A DNA stretch of 64,000 nt from positions 54,381,821-54,445,820 of the forward strand of contig CM072526.1 in assembly GCA_036898135.1 (NCBI GenBank). The letters are read 5' to 3'. The first letter of the stretch is position 1; every line of letters begins with the position of its first letter. Shown piece by piece: positions 48,531-59,699 of this stretch. The DNA is from Oncomelania hupensis (Eukaryota > Mollusca > Gastropoda > Littorinimorpha > Pomatiopsidae). Both the position numbers and the translations under genes were made by a program. The notes below the pieces were generated by a model. The model did no database searches. It had not been told where the DNA came from and saw only the letters and a list, made by a program, of their open reading frames with translations.

Positions 48531-49430
48531 ACGAACTTCTACATCGATGACAGAGACCCTGTTTTTCGCCAGTCCTGTGACCTTTGCCTCGACGGTCCCA
48601 ACGCAAAGTTTGCCTGTGTCACCTGCCCGAGCAAGTTCTGCAACGACTGTCAGGGAGTCCACAGCGAAATCTGTCCCGATTCCGTCGTCTACGAAATCGC
48701 CGATTCTCCAGCGAGCACCGGGGATGACCTGACAACTAAGGTCAAGGTCGTTGCTGCTAAAGTACAGCGCCTAGAGAGGTTGACGGATGTCACGCTTATT
48801 TTGACTCAAGACCTCAACGCGGCGCAGGAGAAAAGCGCCAAGCTTCGGACGGATCTGACCTCTCTGCAAACGGAACAGCTGCAGAGCATCAACGCGCTTG
48901 GAGTCCGGCACAACGAGGATCTGTTAAAGGTTAGGTCTGAGCTTGACGCACTAAATCGGAGTTGTGTCAGTCTGGAAAGCGAACTTGATAACCTACAAAG
49001 GAGTCACAGAGATCTCGTAACGAAATCTGCCGAGCACAGTAGAAATTGCAATGGTCTGATATACAAGTATGAAAATATTCAAATGGATCTTAAATGCCTC
49101 GCGTCTGAACTTGACGCACTAAAACGGAGTTGTGTCAGTCTGGAAACGGGACTTGATAACCTACAAAGGAGTCATAGAGATCTCGTAACGAAATCTGCCG
49201 AGTACAGTAGAATTTGCAATGGTCTGATATACAAGTATGAAAATATTCAAATGGATCATAACCGCCACACGTCTGAACTTGAGGCACTAAATTGGAGGTG
49301 TGTCAGTCTGGAAACCAAGCACAATGTTCTCACGGTTATCTTGGGGTTCGGCGCGCTTGTCGTATTTGTGATTTTTGCAATTATGGGTTGTGTTTTTGAG
49401 AACGTTTACGCTACGCTGAGACAGAGATGA
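48531..49430 (+). CDS. TRIM-family protein, exon 3 (B-box, coiled coil, transmembrane)
   Basis: Acceptor CTATGTGTGCAG ends at 48530 and the frame is phase 0: TNFYIDDRDPVFRQ, then a B-box zinc finger with C114-x2-C117-x9-C127-x2-C130-x4-C135-x2-C138-x3-H142-x3-C146 (numbering of the 397-aa model). Residues ~155-360 are helical coiled coil, including two and a partial third copy of a 56-residue repeat (SELDALNRSCVSLES type). A single membrane segment, VLTVILGFGALVVFVIFA..CVF (~364-387), and the short tail ENVYATLRQR precede TGA. Vertebrate TRIM13 and TRIM59 have the same RING, B-box, coiled coil and C-terminal TM layout at about 400 aa and sit in the ER membrane. Orthology is not claimed. The expected role is a membrane-anchored ubiquitin ligase. 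Confidence 0.85.
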   Translation, partial: TNFYIDDRDPVFRQSCDLCLDGPNAKFACVTCPSKFCNDCQGVHSEICPDSVVYEIADSPASTGDDLTTKVKVVAAKVQRLERLTDVTLILTQDLNAAQEKSAKLRTDLTSLQTEQLQSINALGVRHNEDLLKVRSELDALNRSCVSLESELDNLQRSHRDLVTKSAEHSRNCNGLIYKYENIQMDLKCLASELDALKRSCVSLETGLDNLQRSHRDLVTKSAEYSRICNGLIYKYENIQMDHNRHTSELEALNWRCVSLETKHNVLTVILGFGALVVFVIFAIMGCVFENVYATLRQR

Positions 49431-49664
49431 AGTGAATGAGAGTTGCCAGATCTAACCAACAGAGCAAACAATGCGCTCACACGCACGCTGTCCCCGCTTA
49501 TATTTGTTGTAAATATAATTTCACCTAAATTATTGATTGAAATATATTTCAAATGTGGTTTTCAGATAATATAAGGAAATACTTTGTATTAATCGGGAAT
49601 CAGAGTCAAAGGTTAATCGGTCGGTCGGTGCGTTGCACGTCATATATCAGGAAACACTAGATAA
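49431..49664. other. Possible TRIM 3' UTR
   Basis: AT-rich sequence after the stop codon. No perfect AATAAA was found before the adjacent LINE. Confidence 0.4.
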
Positions 49665-50720
49665 AATAAGATAAGAGATAACAATTTTATTTTGCAAGGG
49701 TAAAAGAGTAAGCGCTGGATGCACTTTTTTACATCTTGCCCTTGGGGCTTTAACAATAACTATTAAATACAACTCAAGGTTATAACATTCACATCATGGA
49801 ACAATAACAAATAAAGTCATCATTAGATAAAATTATTTTGAAACAATTCAGATCAAATTAGTGTTGTTAATATCAATCAACAACATTAACAATTAATGTG
49901 TATTTAATTTTTAATGTGTTTTATGAGACGTGTTCTAAACGATGTAAATTTAGATGCTGGAGTGCGGAGATCTTCAGGAAAGTTATTCCACAAAGTTGAA
50001 CCGGAATAAGCTAGACTAGTTTTGAAGAGATCAATTCTTGGAATTGGAACATTTAATTTTGTGGAAGATCTGGCAGTTTGTTTTTTTAAAGAGAAGAAAG
50101 ATAGGGAGATGCATTGCCAGAAAGGACCTAGTGCATGAAAATACCTTTATTAAATTTTAGTCTGTCAGTAAGAGATAGGATATTGATCCGTTTGTAGTCA
50201 TCTGGAGAGATTTTGTGTTTAAGTATAACTCGTTTAATTGCACGTTTGTGAATTCTAATTAAAGGATTCATTGCATTGCCACTAGCAGAATCCCAAATAG
50301 TAGAGGAATAATCAATAAATGAGTGAATATGAACGGAATAAAACAGTTTACAAGAATGTACATTTAATAAATGCTTTATCCTTGATAATTGATAAGTCCT
50401 TTTAGAAATAGTTTTACTAATATTTGAAATATTTTCACCCAGGACAAATAATTGTCTATAATTACACCAAAAAGCTTATGACATTGTACTTCAGCAATTA
50501 TTGTATTGCAATTTTTTTATGGAGAAAGTCTTATAAATAAATTTTGTCTTTTCTGTCTTGTTGTAATTAGCACGGATTTTGTTTTGTCTGGATTGAGGGC
50601 CATGTGGTTGTATTCAGTCCATTCCTGTAGTTCACTAGCCCCTTTTTGTAATGAGGAGAAGAGATTATTCAAGTCTGTATTTTGAGAATGTAACATAGTG
50701 TCATCAGCGAAGAGTTCACA

Positions 50721-51286
50721 TTACATTACATGATTATTGCTTTAGGTCCAGCGGACTCTTCCGAGCCAACTCAGGACCGGACAACCCCCGATCCGCATAA
50801 AAGATCTGCTGAAACAACCCTCGTGGTAAAACTGAAAGCTCTCCAACAGCCAGTCACTTTACAATAAAGACATCCCACACAGGGGACGCTAAGGCTGTAC
50901 TCTAATTTATCGAACCCCCGTTTACAAAAACAAAATAGAATACACACATATAAATTATCAACAAAACACATACATATAAAATGCCTACATTGTTAAATAA
51001 TATCATAAGAAGCCCTAGTGACCACCTGGCAGAAAGCATCCAATATTCCCAAGCTGATCCAACAGACCTGGTACACAAATAAGGAGTCTTGTCCCGGAAG
51101 AGTTTTCAAGAAAAAAGGTAGATGACTGGTCTAGCGAAGAAGAAGATAGTATAGCAGATTGATAGAACAGAGCAGGAATGAGAAAGAGCAAATGAGAAAG
51201 ACAGGGACAGTGGGAATTTAAAGCACTAAATTTCCAGAAAGTGGGGATACTATTTATACTGAAACCCCCGGCACCCCAACGGGGGT
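50721..51286 (-). mobile_element. Family A SINE-like element, copy 8 (full length)
   Basis: Flanked by the 12-bp GAAGAGTTCACA (50709-50720, 51287-51298), which is the antisense of the codons just before and within the LINE's FADD motif. The tail (CATTACATTACATGATTATT on +) is at the left and the 5' hairpin CACCCCAACGGGGGTG at the right. Confidence 0.92.
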
Positions 51287-52084
51287 GAAGAGTTCACAAG
51301 AAGTATAAATATAAAGGGGGAGATCATTTATGTAAATAGAAAATAACAAAGATCATAAAACAGACCCTTGCGGTACTCCAGCTGTAACAATTTCAAATTG
51401 TGACTTTTGGTTATGTACATAAAAACACTGTTCTCTGTCAGAAATAAACGAGTTAAGAAATTCAAGAGATTTAGAATGAATTCCATATAGTTTTCGTTTA
51501 CGTAGAAGAAGGTCATGGTCTATTACATCAAAAACTTTTACGAAGTCAACAAATAATGTTCCAGAAAATTGTCCCTTATTAATATTACTTAGCCATTGTT
51601 CTATCATAGATGTGCTTTTCAAGAGGCTTAGAGAGAGTAGAAAGAATCGAAATAGGCCTATAGTTCGATGGGTCAGTGCTATCACCATTCTTCAAAAGGG
51701 GTATAACTTTAGCTTTTTTTAACATTATATGAAAATGTGTTTTTTCTATGCATAGGTTGTATATATGTTACCGGCAATCTGTGTATTCAGTCAATACGTT
51801 GTATTGTCTAAAAAAAATCAGTCAATTCGTGTTTTGACTGTGACCACTAGGCAATTCATGTAATGACTGAAATTTTCAGTCAATACATGTATTGTCTTAA
51901 AAAATGCTCTGGTCAGTACACGAATTGACTGAACTGTCATTCGGCATTTAAATTGCAACTGGTTGTAAACATTACCAAATGAATGACCACACAATCATTT
52001 GTTGTTCTTGTACTTCAATACGCACACTCACAGGGATACATCGCACAACTAAACCATGTTAAGTAGATGTTATTAAAAAGGTTA

Positions 52085-52395
52085 AAAAAAGAAAAAAGAA
52101 AAAAAGGTAAAGGTAGTCCCATAGCCTTGTGGCCGTAGGGGAGCGTGATGTTGGGGATCACACTTATCTTGGGCCAGCGTAATGAGGGTGATGCCCATCT
52201 CTCTCTCCCTCGCTGCTTTACCTTCCCCATCCTTAAGAGAGTAGGTACTCAGTCACAGTTGAGTCAACTGGGGGCGTTGTTATTTGTCGCTTCACGGTTT
52301 GCGGTCACCCATCCAAGTGCTAACCGCACTGGACGGTGCTTAACTTGCGACACAGTAGCGAGTGCTCCAACCACTGCGCTATCCGACACCCCTAT
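52085..52395 (-). mobile_element. Composite tRNA/5S rRNA-like SINE
   Basis: On the - strand: a tRNA-like head GATAGCGCAGTGGTTGGAGC, then AAGTTAAGCACCGTCC and GTTAGCACTTGGATGGGTGA followed by CCGC, which closely match the internal control region of 5S rRNA (AAGTTAAGC... and GTTAGTACTTGGATGGG). The body follows, with TACTGG-poor sequence and CATCACCCTCATTACGCTGG. A truncated relative of the body is at 62790-62880. Confidence 0.75.
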
Positions 52396-52559
52396 CTGCT
52401 GAATATTTAGTATTCCATGAGTTCATTCTTAACTTGTATATTAATTTTGACAACTGTCGTGAACAGTTCGGTATAGTAACCTTTTTAATGCTAGTATCTT
52501 GACATACTACTTTTTCTAATTAGGAATACATTTCAGGACAACACATACTCAAATTGTTG

Positions 52560-53330
52560 ACAGAAATGGAATCTAATGATCTTAGTGCTCCCTCTTTGGC
52601 TAACTTGTCACACACTTCATTCCAATGAATTCCACAATGTGCTGGAACCCAACAGAAATCAACAACTATACCTCTAGAGAATATACAATGGATCATATGT
52701 TTAATTTCTTATATGAATTCATTTCTTACTTTGGAATTACCTTTTTTTTTAAAGCATACAAAACCGCTTTTGAATCCACACAAATCAGTAAACCAAAGAG
52801 CTCTCAATTCAATCAGATCAAGACACTTTATTACCCAATGAATTCAAAATACATAGGATTTTGTTCAATTCAAGATTTATTCGCCAAGTGACATACATAC
52901 AGTTATAGTATACATGACACAAAGAATGCTTTAGATCAGCGGCAGACGTGCACAAGATACATAACAAACAAAAAAGGCATAGCTCTAACGGTAAAGTCAT
53001 AATGTATTTGAGAGCCATTACAATAGCATAAAGCTCACTCGTAAATATAGAAAACCCCTTTCCTAGGAGCGTCTTACATTTAATGCAGGAATGATAAAGG
53101 CCGATCCACTATCTAAAGAATCTAATACCGAACCATCTGTACAAATCTTCAAATGGTTTAAATAATTATTTTCAATATGCTCTTTTACCTTAGTAACTAA
53201 GAGATTAGTGTTATCATCTGTTTTAGTTACTTTATAATCAATGTTAACATTTGCATTTCTGTGCTCCCATAGTGGAATTGGTGATATTAATGGCATAACG
53301 GGAATTGCTGATTTTCGCTAAAGTGCTAGT
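52560..53330 (-). pseudogene. LINE-type RNase H domain fragment inside the TIR element
   Basis: On the - strand: LKICTDGSVLDSLDSGSAFI (first catalytic Asp), FTSELYAIVMALKYI (catalytic Glu), then after a ~170-bp foreign stretch (about 52810-52985) LICVDSKAVLYALKKK (Asp) and VDFCWVPAHCGIHWNEVCDK (WVPAHxGIxxNE..D). It is a ribonuclease H of retrotransposon type, with frameshifts. It need not belong to the surrounding CR1-like element. Confidence 0.75.
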
Positions 53331-54130
53331 AATTTATTTTTTAAAGAGGACATTGGACCTTATCAGTTATATGCCGATTAACACATCTCAAGATTTATTA
53401 TCTGAGCTCATCAAATTTATGTGTAATATAAATAATGCTGTGCGCTCGCATGTGCTCTGAAATTGTTAGAAGACTTGTTTGAGCGAAACACACATTGACT
53501 AAAATCAACAGTCAATCAATGTCTGTTTTGAAGTGGGTCAAAATTAAGACAATACACGTTTTGACTGGAAATTTTAGTCATTACGTGTATTGGCTAGTGG
53601 TCACAGTCAAAACACGAATTGGCTGATTGTTTTAGACAATACACGTATTGACTGAATACACAGATTGCCGGCAACATATACACGTTAAAGTGTCAATAAT
53701 AAATGACGCAGACAATTTTAATATTTTACTATCCAGTTCATCGACTCAACTCCTCTTGAATTTGTTTGCTTAAAGTTTCTTAGTGCTTTATGTACAAATT
53801 CTGTAGACAAATAAGGAATGTCAAGTTTGGTTTTAATGTTCTTAGAATGACAGAACTTTGTTAATTTCTCTAGATTGTTTTCTTTCGATTTGTCAATAGT
53901 AATAATCTTATCAGACGTTTTAACAAAATGTAACTTTAGAATATCAGGAGAAATATCTTTAATTACTGTTAATTTACTTTATTTGTTTGTTAAATGATTA
54001 ATTGCTTTCCAAATCGTTTTAGGACTGTTATGGACAAGATTAAATTTTCAATAAATTTTTTTTCTTTTTTTCTTTTGAGTGAAGTTACTGCATTTTTCTG
54101 TTTTTTGTATTCATCTTCTTTACCACTTTT

Positions 54131-55009
54131 CTTTAAATAAACGGATTTTGACCAAACTTCATGGACACATTACCTATGTTAATGGTAAGTAACTTTAGTA
54201 ATATCATGTATTATCGACCGTAATTGTATTTATGTAACTAGTGTGGAGTAATATTTCCGTTATTTATTATTTATTTATTTACTTCTGTATTAACTTAGTA
54301 GCGCTTTAATTAATTGTACGAGATATTACATTGCTTTTCTTCACCGTGCAATAAACCACAGGAAATAAAGGTCTTAACATAATGTCTTGCCTGCCAGAGA
54401 GATATGAAGAGAGAGGGAAAAACAGACAGACCAGGGGCGGATTATGCTGATCATCAGATGGGGAGAGGGGGAGGGAGAGGGGTCCGGATTACATTATGTG
54501 ATACTATTACATTACTAATAATTATGTACCACTGCGTATTGCTACAGTCCCTTTTTGTTGTGCGCTAGACGGCAATATTGCACAGCCGGTAATTTCCCAC
54601 CCCACCCACCTCCCTCACTTTGTTCAACCGGAGTTTGAAGTCACAACCTAACTTGATCCTGCTTCTACTAGACTGCCAGAAGACCTTGATTAAAAATAAT
54701 TACTAAATACAATAAAATAGTGCTAGACTTACAGATGATGTGTTGTCCATTGTGACATCATAACAACTCCACATTCTGCTTCTATTGGCTCTTAAGAAAC
54801 TGGACAAACGATTACTAGGTCTACAGTCACTTTTGCATTTTTCTAATTCGAGCCTAAACATTGTCGGCCATTCCTCATCCATCCTGAATGCAAACAGCTA
54901 CAATCTAACTAGAAGGGTAAAACCCATATGAATCACCTGCTCCTTATGGAATTTGCAATGTTTAACATGAAAATGAGTGCCCAGAAAAACAAACGAAATG
55001 AAAAGTAAT
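54131..55009. other. No gene recognised
   Basis: AT-rich with a G-rich stretch (54460-54485). Nothing coding. Confidence 0.6.
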
Positions 55010-56115
55010 ATCGATTTTGATCTTTCTATGCTCTTGACCTTGAGATGACCTTGACCACAGGCTCCAAATACAGTCATACACTATCAAATAAACCACAACA
55101 AAAGTTGTATTATGCCCCCCCAAAAAGTGAGATGACCTTAACCTTCAGTGACCTTGCCATTGGGATGACATTGACCTTCACGTGACCTATCATGCTCATG
55201 TATGATCAAATAACCCATTGTTCTTGCATACTATGGGTTAAACAGAGCCATTCCACTGTACGATGACCTATGTTTTGCAAGACTTAAAATGACCTTGACC
55301 TTCAAGATCAACGCAACAGTGTAACATATATGAAAGATCAATGTATAATCTTGAAAACTCTCCCACAACTCCTCATTTGTTTATGGGGTCTGTTGAGTCA
55401 ACTTGGGAATATTGGACGCTTTCTGCCAAATGGTTACTAGGGCTTTCTATGGTATTACTATTTAGCAATGTAAGCATTTTATAAGTATGTGTTTTGTTAA
55501 TCTTTTATAATGGTGTTTATATTCTATTTTGTTTTTGTAAATGGGGGTTCGATAATTTAGAGTAAAGCCTCGGCGTCCTCTGCATAGGATGCCTTTATTG
55601 TAAAATGGCCGGCTGGTGGAGTGCCTTCGGTGTTACCATTAGAGTTGTTTCAGCAGATCTTTTATACGGATCAGAGGTGATTCCTCTGTCAACCAAGTTA
55701 TGGTCCTGATTTTGTGGTCCTAGTTCGGCTCTGTGCAGTCCGCTGACTATAAACGATGAATAAATAACTAACTCTAAATACAACAAGTTGGGACTTTATC
55801 TCTCTCATAGTTTAGGGTCACTTCAAAGTACCTCTACAAACCGACTTTGGGAAGTGCCAGTCACCTTGACCTTGGAGAGAGGTTGACCAAATTTGCATAT
55901 TATGTGTGTCCCATTAATATCTATCATGCTTCCAAAATAACATAAGTTCAATATTAATAACTTAAAAGAGAAAAACAACAACGAAATGTTGTGAAAAATG
56001 AAATTTTCTGACAAATTGTCATGTTTTGACTAACATTAGTTGACCCTATGACCTTGACCTTGAAGTAAAGTAATTCATTCACTGATCATGTATCCCCTTT
56101 ATAATTCGTCCCTGC
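55010..56115 (+). repeat. Family F repeat with TGACCTTGACCTT clusters, copy 2 (split)
   Basis: Many TGACCTTGA words on both sides of a family A insertion. The block AAATACAACAAGTTGGGACT and the end TGACCTTGACCTTGAAGTAA match 17120-17640. Confidence 0.75.
55350..55775 (+). mobile_element. Family A SINE-like element, copy 9 (diverged, 5' truncated)
   Basis: Begins GAAAACTCTCCCACAACTCC, ends at CAGTCCGCTGACTATAAACG plus (AAT)n-like sequence. An older copy inserted into repeat family F, since F continues as CTCTAAATACAACAAG after it. Confidence 0.8.
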
Positions 56116-56300
56116 AGACAGACAGAGTGACGAAAAGAGACAGACAGAGTGACGAAAAGAGACAGACAGAGTGACGAAAAGAGACAGAGTGACGAAAAGA
56201 GACAGACAGAGTGACGAGTGACGAAAAGAGACAGACAGAGTGACGAAAAGAGACAGACAGAGTGACGAAAAGAGACAGACAGAGTGACGAAAAGAGGCAG
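56113..56300. repeat. 22-bp tandem repeat
   Basis: Units of ACAGACAGAGTGACGAAAAG plus AG, about eight, with one shortened. It forms the spurious SLCLSLFVTLSVSFRH frame. Confidence 0.95.
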
Positions 56301-56479
56301 ACGAGGAGATGAAGAGAATTTGTTTCAATGTTATACCTTTCTGGTTTTCCCAGACGATTAAAAATCCACGGAGATCAAGATATCTGCTATTTCAAATAAT
56401 GAACAATATTTTTTTTATTTTTCGACTGTATTCTTCTGAATACAATAAAATGTCACATGGAAATCCGTGTACTACTTGT

Positions 56480-56994
56480 TCAAACAATACGTACTTTCTT
56501 GTTGTTGTTCAAACAAAATGTACTTTCTTGTTGTTATTATTAAAACAATATGTACTTTCTTGTTGTTATTAAAACAATATGTACTTTCTTGTTGTTGTTA
56601 TTAAACAATATGTACTTTCTTGTTGTTGTTGTTCAAACAGTATGTGCTTTCTTGTTGTTGTTATTAAAACAAAATGTAATTTCTTGTTGTTGTTCAAACA
56701 ATATGTACTTTCTTGTTGTTGTTAAAACAATATGTACTTTCTTGTTGTTGTTGTTGTTAAACAATATATAATTTGTTGTTGTTAAACAATATGTACTTTC
56801 TTGTTGTTTTTAAACAATATGTACTTTCTTGTTGTTAAAAAATATGTACGTTCTTGTTGTTAAACAATATATAATTTTTTGTTGTTGTTAAATATGTACT
56901 TTCTTGTTGTTTTTAAACAATATATATTTTGATGTTGTTGTTAAACAATATGTACGTTCTTGTTAAACAATATGTACTTTCTTGTTTTTAAGAT
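56480..56994. repeat. ACAATATGTACTTTCTTGTTG minisatellite, left part
   Basis: Units of about 25-32 bp differing in the number of GTT triplets. It continues at 58126 after an inserted LINE. Confidence 0.9.
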
Positions 56995-58125
56995 TAGATA
57001 AGATAAGAATATTTATTTACCAAGTAAAAACGTTACAAGGATTTTGGTGTGGCATGGCGAAAGTGAAATACATCCTTTCTTGCACAGTCATTCATCGTGT
57101 CATACACTTCATTGGCCTACAACATGTATACAGCACTAAAGGATAGGTAAACACAGTAACATACATCACTCATCAGTCATATAAAGTTATGGAGTCAAAC
57201 ACACCCTGCAGGTAAAATAAAATACAGCATTAAAACAATTTAACAGCATTAAATAAAATGAGAATTATTAAGAATGTTAGGCTTCACATCCAAATCTACA
57301 CACACAACACACACCACACACACACGCACACACACACACAGCATAGCATACTCGTACTCCTATTTCACAAAGGTACAAATCAAGCAATGGTTGTGAGTTT
57401 TCAGTTTATACAGGTCATTCCATGTTTGGTGATGTACTGAGGACAGCGTCAGGGAAGAAACTGTTTCTGAATCGAGAAGTGCTGGCTCTTAAAGCGCGGA
57501 ACCGACGGCCAGAGGGCAGAGGCTCGAAGAGACTATTGGCTGGGTGTGATGGATCGCAGACTGTCTTTTCCGTTTTCCGTTTTATTCGCGTTGTAAAAAT
57601 GGAGGCGACAGATGGAAAGTCGCAACCAGCTATTTTGGAGGCAGTCTTAACAATGTGCTCGAGCTGTTTCTTTTCTATAGCGGTTGTGCTGCCGTACCAG
57701 ACAGTGATAGAGAAGCACAAAATGCTCTCCATCACCGCACGATAGAACTGTGCCATAATTTCACTAGACATACCGAACTTTCGCAGCTGTCTCAGAAAGT
57801 GGAGACGCTGTTGGCACTTTTTTTTTTACAATAGACGTGGTGTTATTATTCCAACTCAGGTCGCTCGAGATGACGGAACCGAGAAATTTGAACGAGTCGA
57901 CCTGCTCAACGGTTTCCCCATTGATGACAAGGGGCAATACCGGGACCTTTATTCGGCGAAAGTCGATCACGACCTCTTTTGTCTTCGAGACGTTCAGTTC
58001 CAGGTCATTGTCCGAGCACCAGCCAACCATTCTCCGAACCTCTTCCCGATACGCAGTCTTATCCGTATCAGAGATCAGACCTTCGAGGGTAGTGTCATCG
58101 GAAAATTTTAACATTTTCACAAACG
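56995..58125 (-). pseudogene. L2-like non-LTR retrotransposon, 5' truncated
   Basis: On the - strand: KMLKFSDDTTLEGLISDTDK (palm motif, with FSDD for FADD), EVRRMVGWCSDNDLELNVSK, TKEVVIDFRR, VEQVDSFKFLGSVIS, then MAQFYRAVMESILCFSITVW and LFEPLPSGRRFRALRASTSR. One frameshift near 57770 (a run of T). The 3' UTR ends in ATAAGAT-type repeats near 56995. Clade assignment (L2/Maui-like) is from the general look of the C-terminus. Confidence 0.8.
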
Positions 58126-58295
58126 GGGTTGTTAAACAATATATACTTTCTTGTTGATGTTAAACAATATATACTTTATTGTTGTTTTTAAACAATATGT
58201 ACTTTCTTGTTGTTGTTAAACAATATGTACTTTGTTGTTGTTGTTAAGCAATATGTACTTTGTTGTTGTTGGTAAACAATATGTACTTTGTTACA
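58126..58295. repeat. ACAATATGTACTTTCTTGTTG minisatellite, right part
   Basis: Five or six units, the continuation of 56480-56994. Confidence 0.9.
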
Positions 58296-59139
58296 ATATG
58301 TTCGTTTTAGTGTGCAGCTATTGGTATTTTTTTTTTTTTAGTAACACATTATGTAAACATTCAGGTTAGTTATTTTATGTATTTATTTCGTTTTTAGTAT
58401 ATGTATTATGTTTTAAATTACAGTAGTATTTTTGTTTTATTCAGAACAAATAAACGTTACTTATGTTCTTCACCCTGTTCATCTTTTTTCGTTTATTTTT
58501 TTTGTAAAACAGAAAGATGTTGTTTTGTATTGGGGTTTTTTCTCAGTTTTTATTAGGAATTTAGTGTTTAATTATCCTTATTTTTATTCCACTGGGCTAG
58601 AAAGACAGAGAACTATTTTTTTGGGAAGTGTTTTTTTCTGTTTTTTGCTTTTCGCTCGTTTGTATTTAAGGCTTTATATTTTTTTTTTAAATTAACTGTT
58701 TGTATTCATTTTGTATTTATGTCCTTTTTCGATGTTATGTAGCCTATGCCGTGGGATGTTATTTAAAGTGACTGGCTGGTGGAGGGCATTTTGTTTTCAT
58801 TTTTTTTTTTTTTTCCTTTTTTTTTTTTGGCTTAAAAAAACAGAAGAAATATTGATGTTGGTTCAATTTATTAGTGTTGTTACGTTCCTCATTTCAACGT
58901 TTAGTTTTTATTTTATTTATTTTACTTGTATTTACTTTTTTTTTTTTTTTTTTTAACACCACAGAAATGTTTTTTGGGTACGTCTCTGATTGCATTTTTG
59001 TTGGTTTATTTTTACACAAAAAAATCCTATAGGGCTTTGTTGATTGGTTTTAAATAAGGCTTTTTTTTAAAAATAAGCCCGCCTTCCACACATATACACA
59101 CGCACACAGTCCTTGGATCTTACTGATGAAGGTTTTAGC

Positions 59140-59182
<43 letters not shown>

Positions 59183-59225
59183 TTTCTTTTTTTTTTTTTG
59201 TTTTTTTTTTTTTTAATGAAATCTT
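58296..59225. other. T-rich region with a family A trace
   Basis: Long T homopolymers (58800-58828, 58936-58955, 59140-59215). At 58750-58795, GTGGGATG..AAAGTGACTGGCTGGTGGAG is a remnant of family A. The frames here are low-complexity artefacts. Confidence 0.7.
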
Positions 59226-59274
59226 AAAATCTTGAATCACGCATCACATATACACATTCTGCACACACATACAT

Positions 59275-59600
59275 ACACAAAAACCCACCACACACAGACC
59301 CATGCTGCACGGTCCTACCACACACAGACCACCCTATGCTGCACTGTCCTACACACACAGACCCATGCTGCACCGTCCTACACACACAGACCCATGCTGC
59401 ACGGTCCCAGACCCATGCTGCACTGTCCTTCACACACAGACCATGCTGCACCGTCCTTACACACACAGACCCATGCTGCACGTCCTACACACACAGACCC
59501 ATGCTGCACCGTCCTTCACACACAGACCTATGCTGCACTGTCGTACACAAACAGACCCATGCTGCACCGTCCTTCACACACACAGACCCACACCGCACTG
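59275..59600. repeat. ~29-bp CACACACAGACCCATGCTGCAC minisatellite
   Basis: About ten units with CGTCCTACACACACAGACCC and variants, followed by CA-rich sequence to 59680. The frames are repeat translations. Confidence 0.92.
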
Positions 59601-59699
59601 TCCTACACACACCCATACACGCTGCACACACATACATGTACACACACACTACACACACCCCAACACACACAGACACTTCTATAAATCAAGACTACTGTC

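Larger units (their letters stand above)
51766..53676. mobile_element. 1.9-kb TIR element with CAGTCAATACGTGTATTG palindromes and TATA duplications
   Basis: Ends TGTTRCCGGCAATCTGTG in inverted orientation, flanked by TATA (51762-51765, 53677-53680). Each TIR is about 165 bp and built from imperfect palindromes such as CAGTCAATACGTGTATTG. It splits the CR1-like RT. The interior carries an RNase H fragment and a SINE. No transposase recognised. Confidence 0.8.
49665..54130 (-). pseudogene. CR1-like non-LTR retrotransposon, twice interrupted
   Basis: The - strand in order: EYKKQ..AVTSLKRKKEKKF and SPKTIWKAINHLTNK (linker, 54120-53990), FVHKALRNFKQTNSRGVDEL (RT start, ~53760), then across a TIR element KKAKVIPLLKNGDSTDPSNY, LFVDFVKVFDVIDHDLLL and TAGVPQGSVLGS, then across family A LFADDTMLHSQNTDLNNL and LNPDKTKSVLITT (50700-50560). 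The 3' region runs to about 49665, ending in AAGATAAGA-type repeats. Stops and frameshifts make it inactive. Confidence 0.8.
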
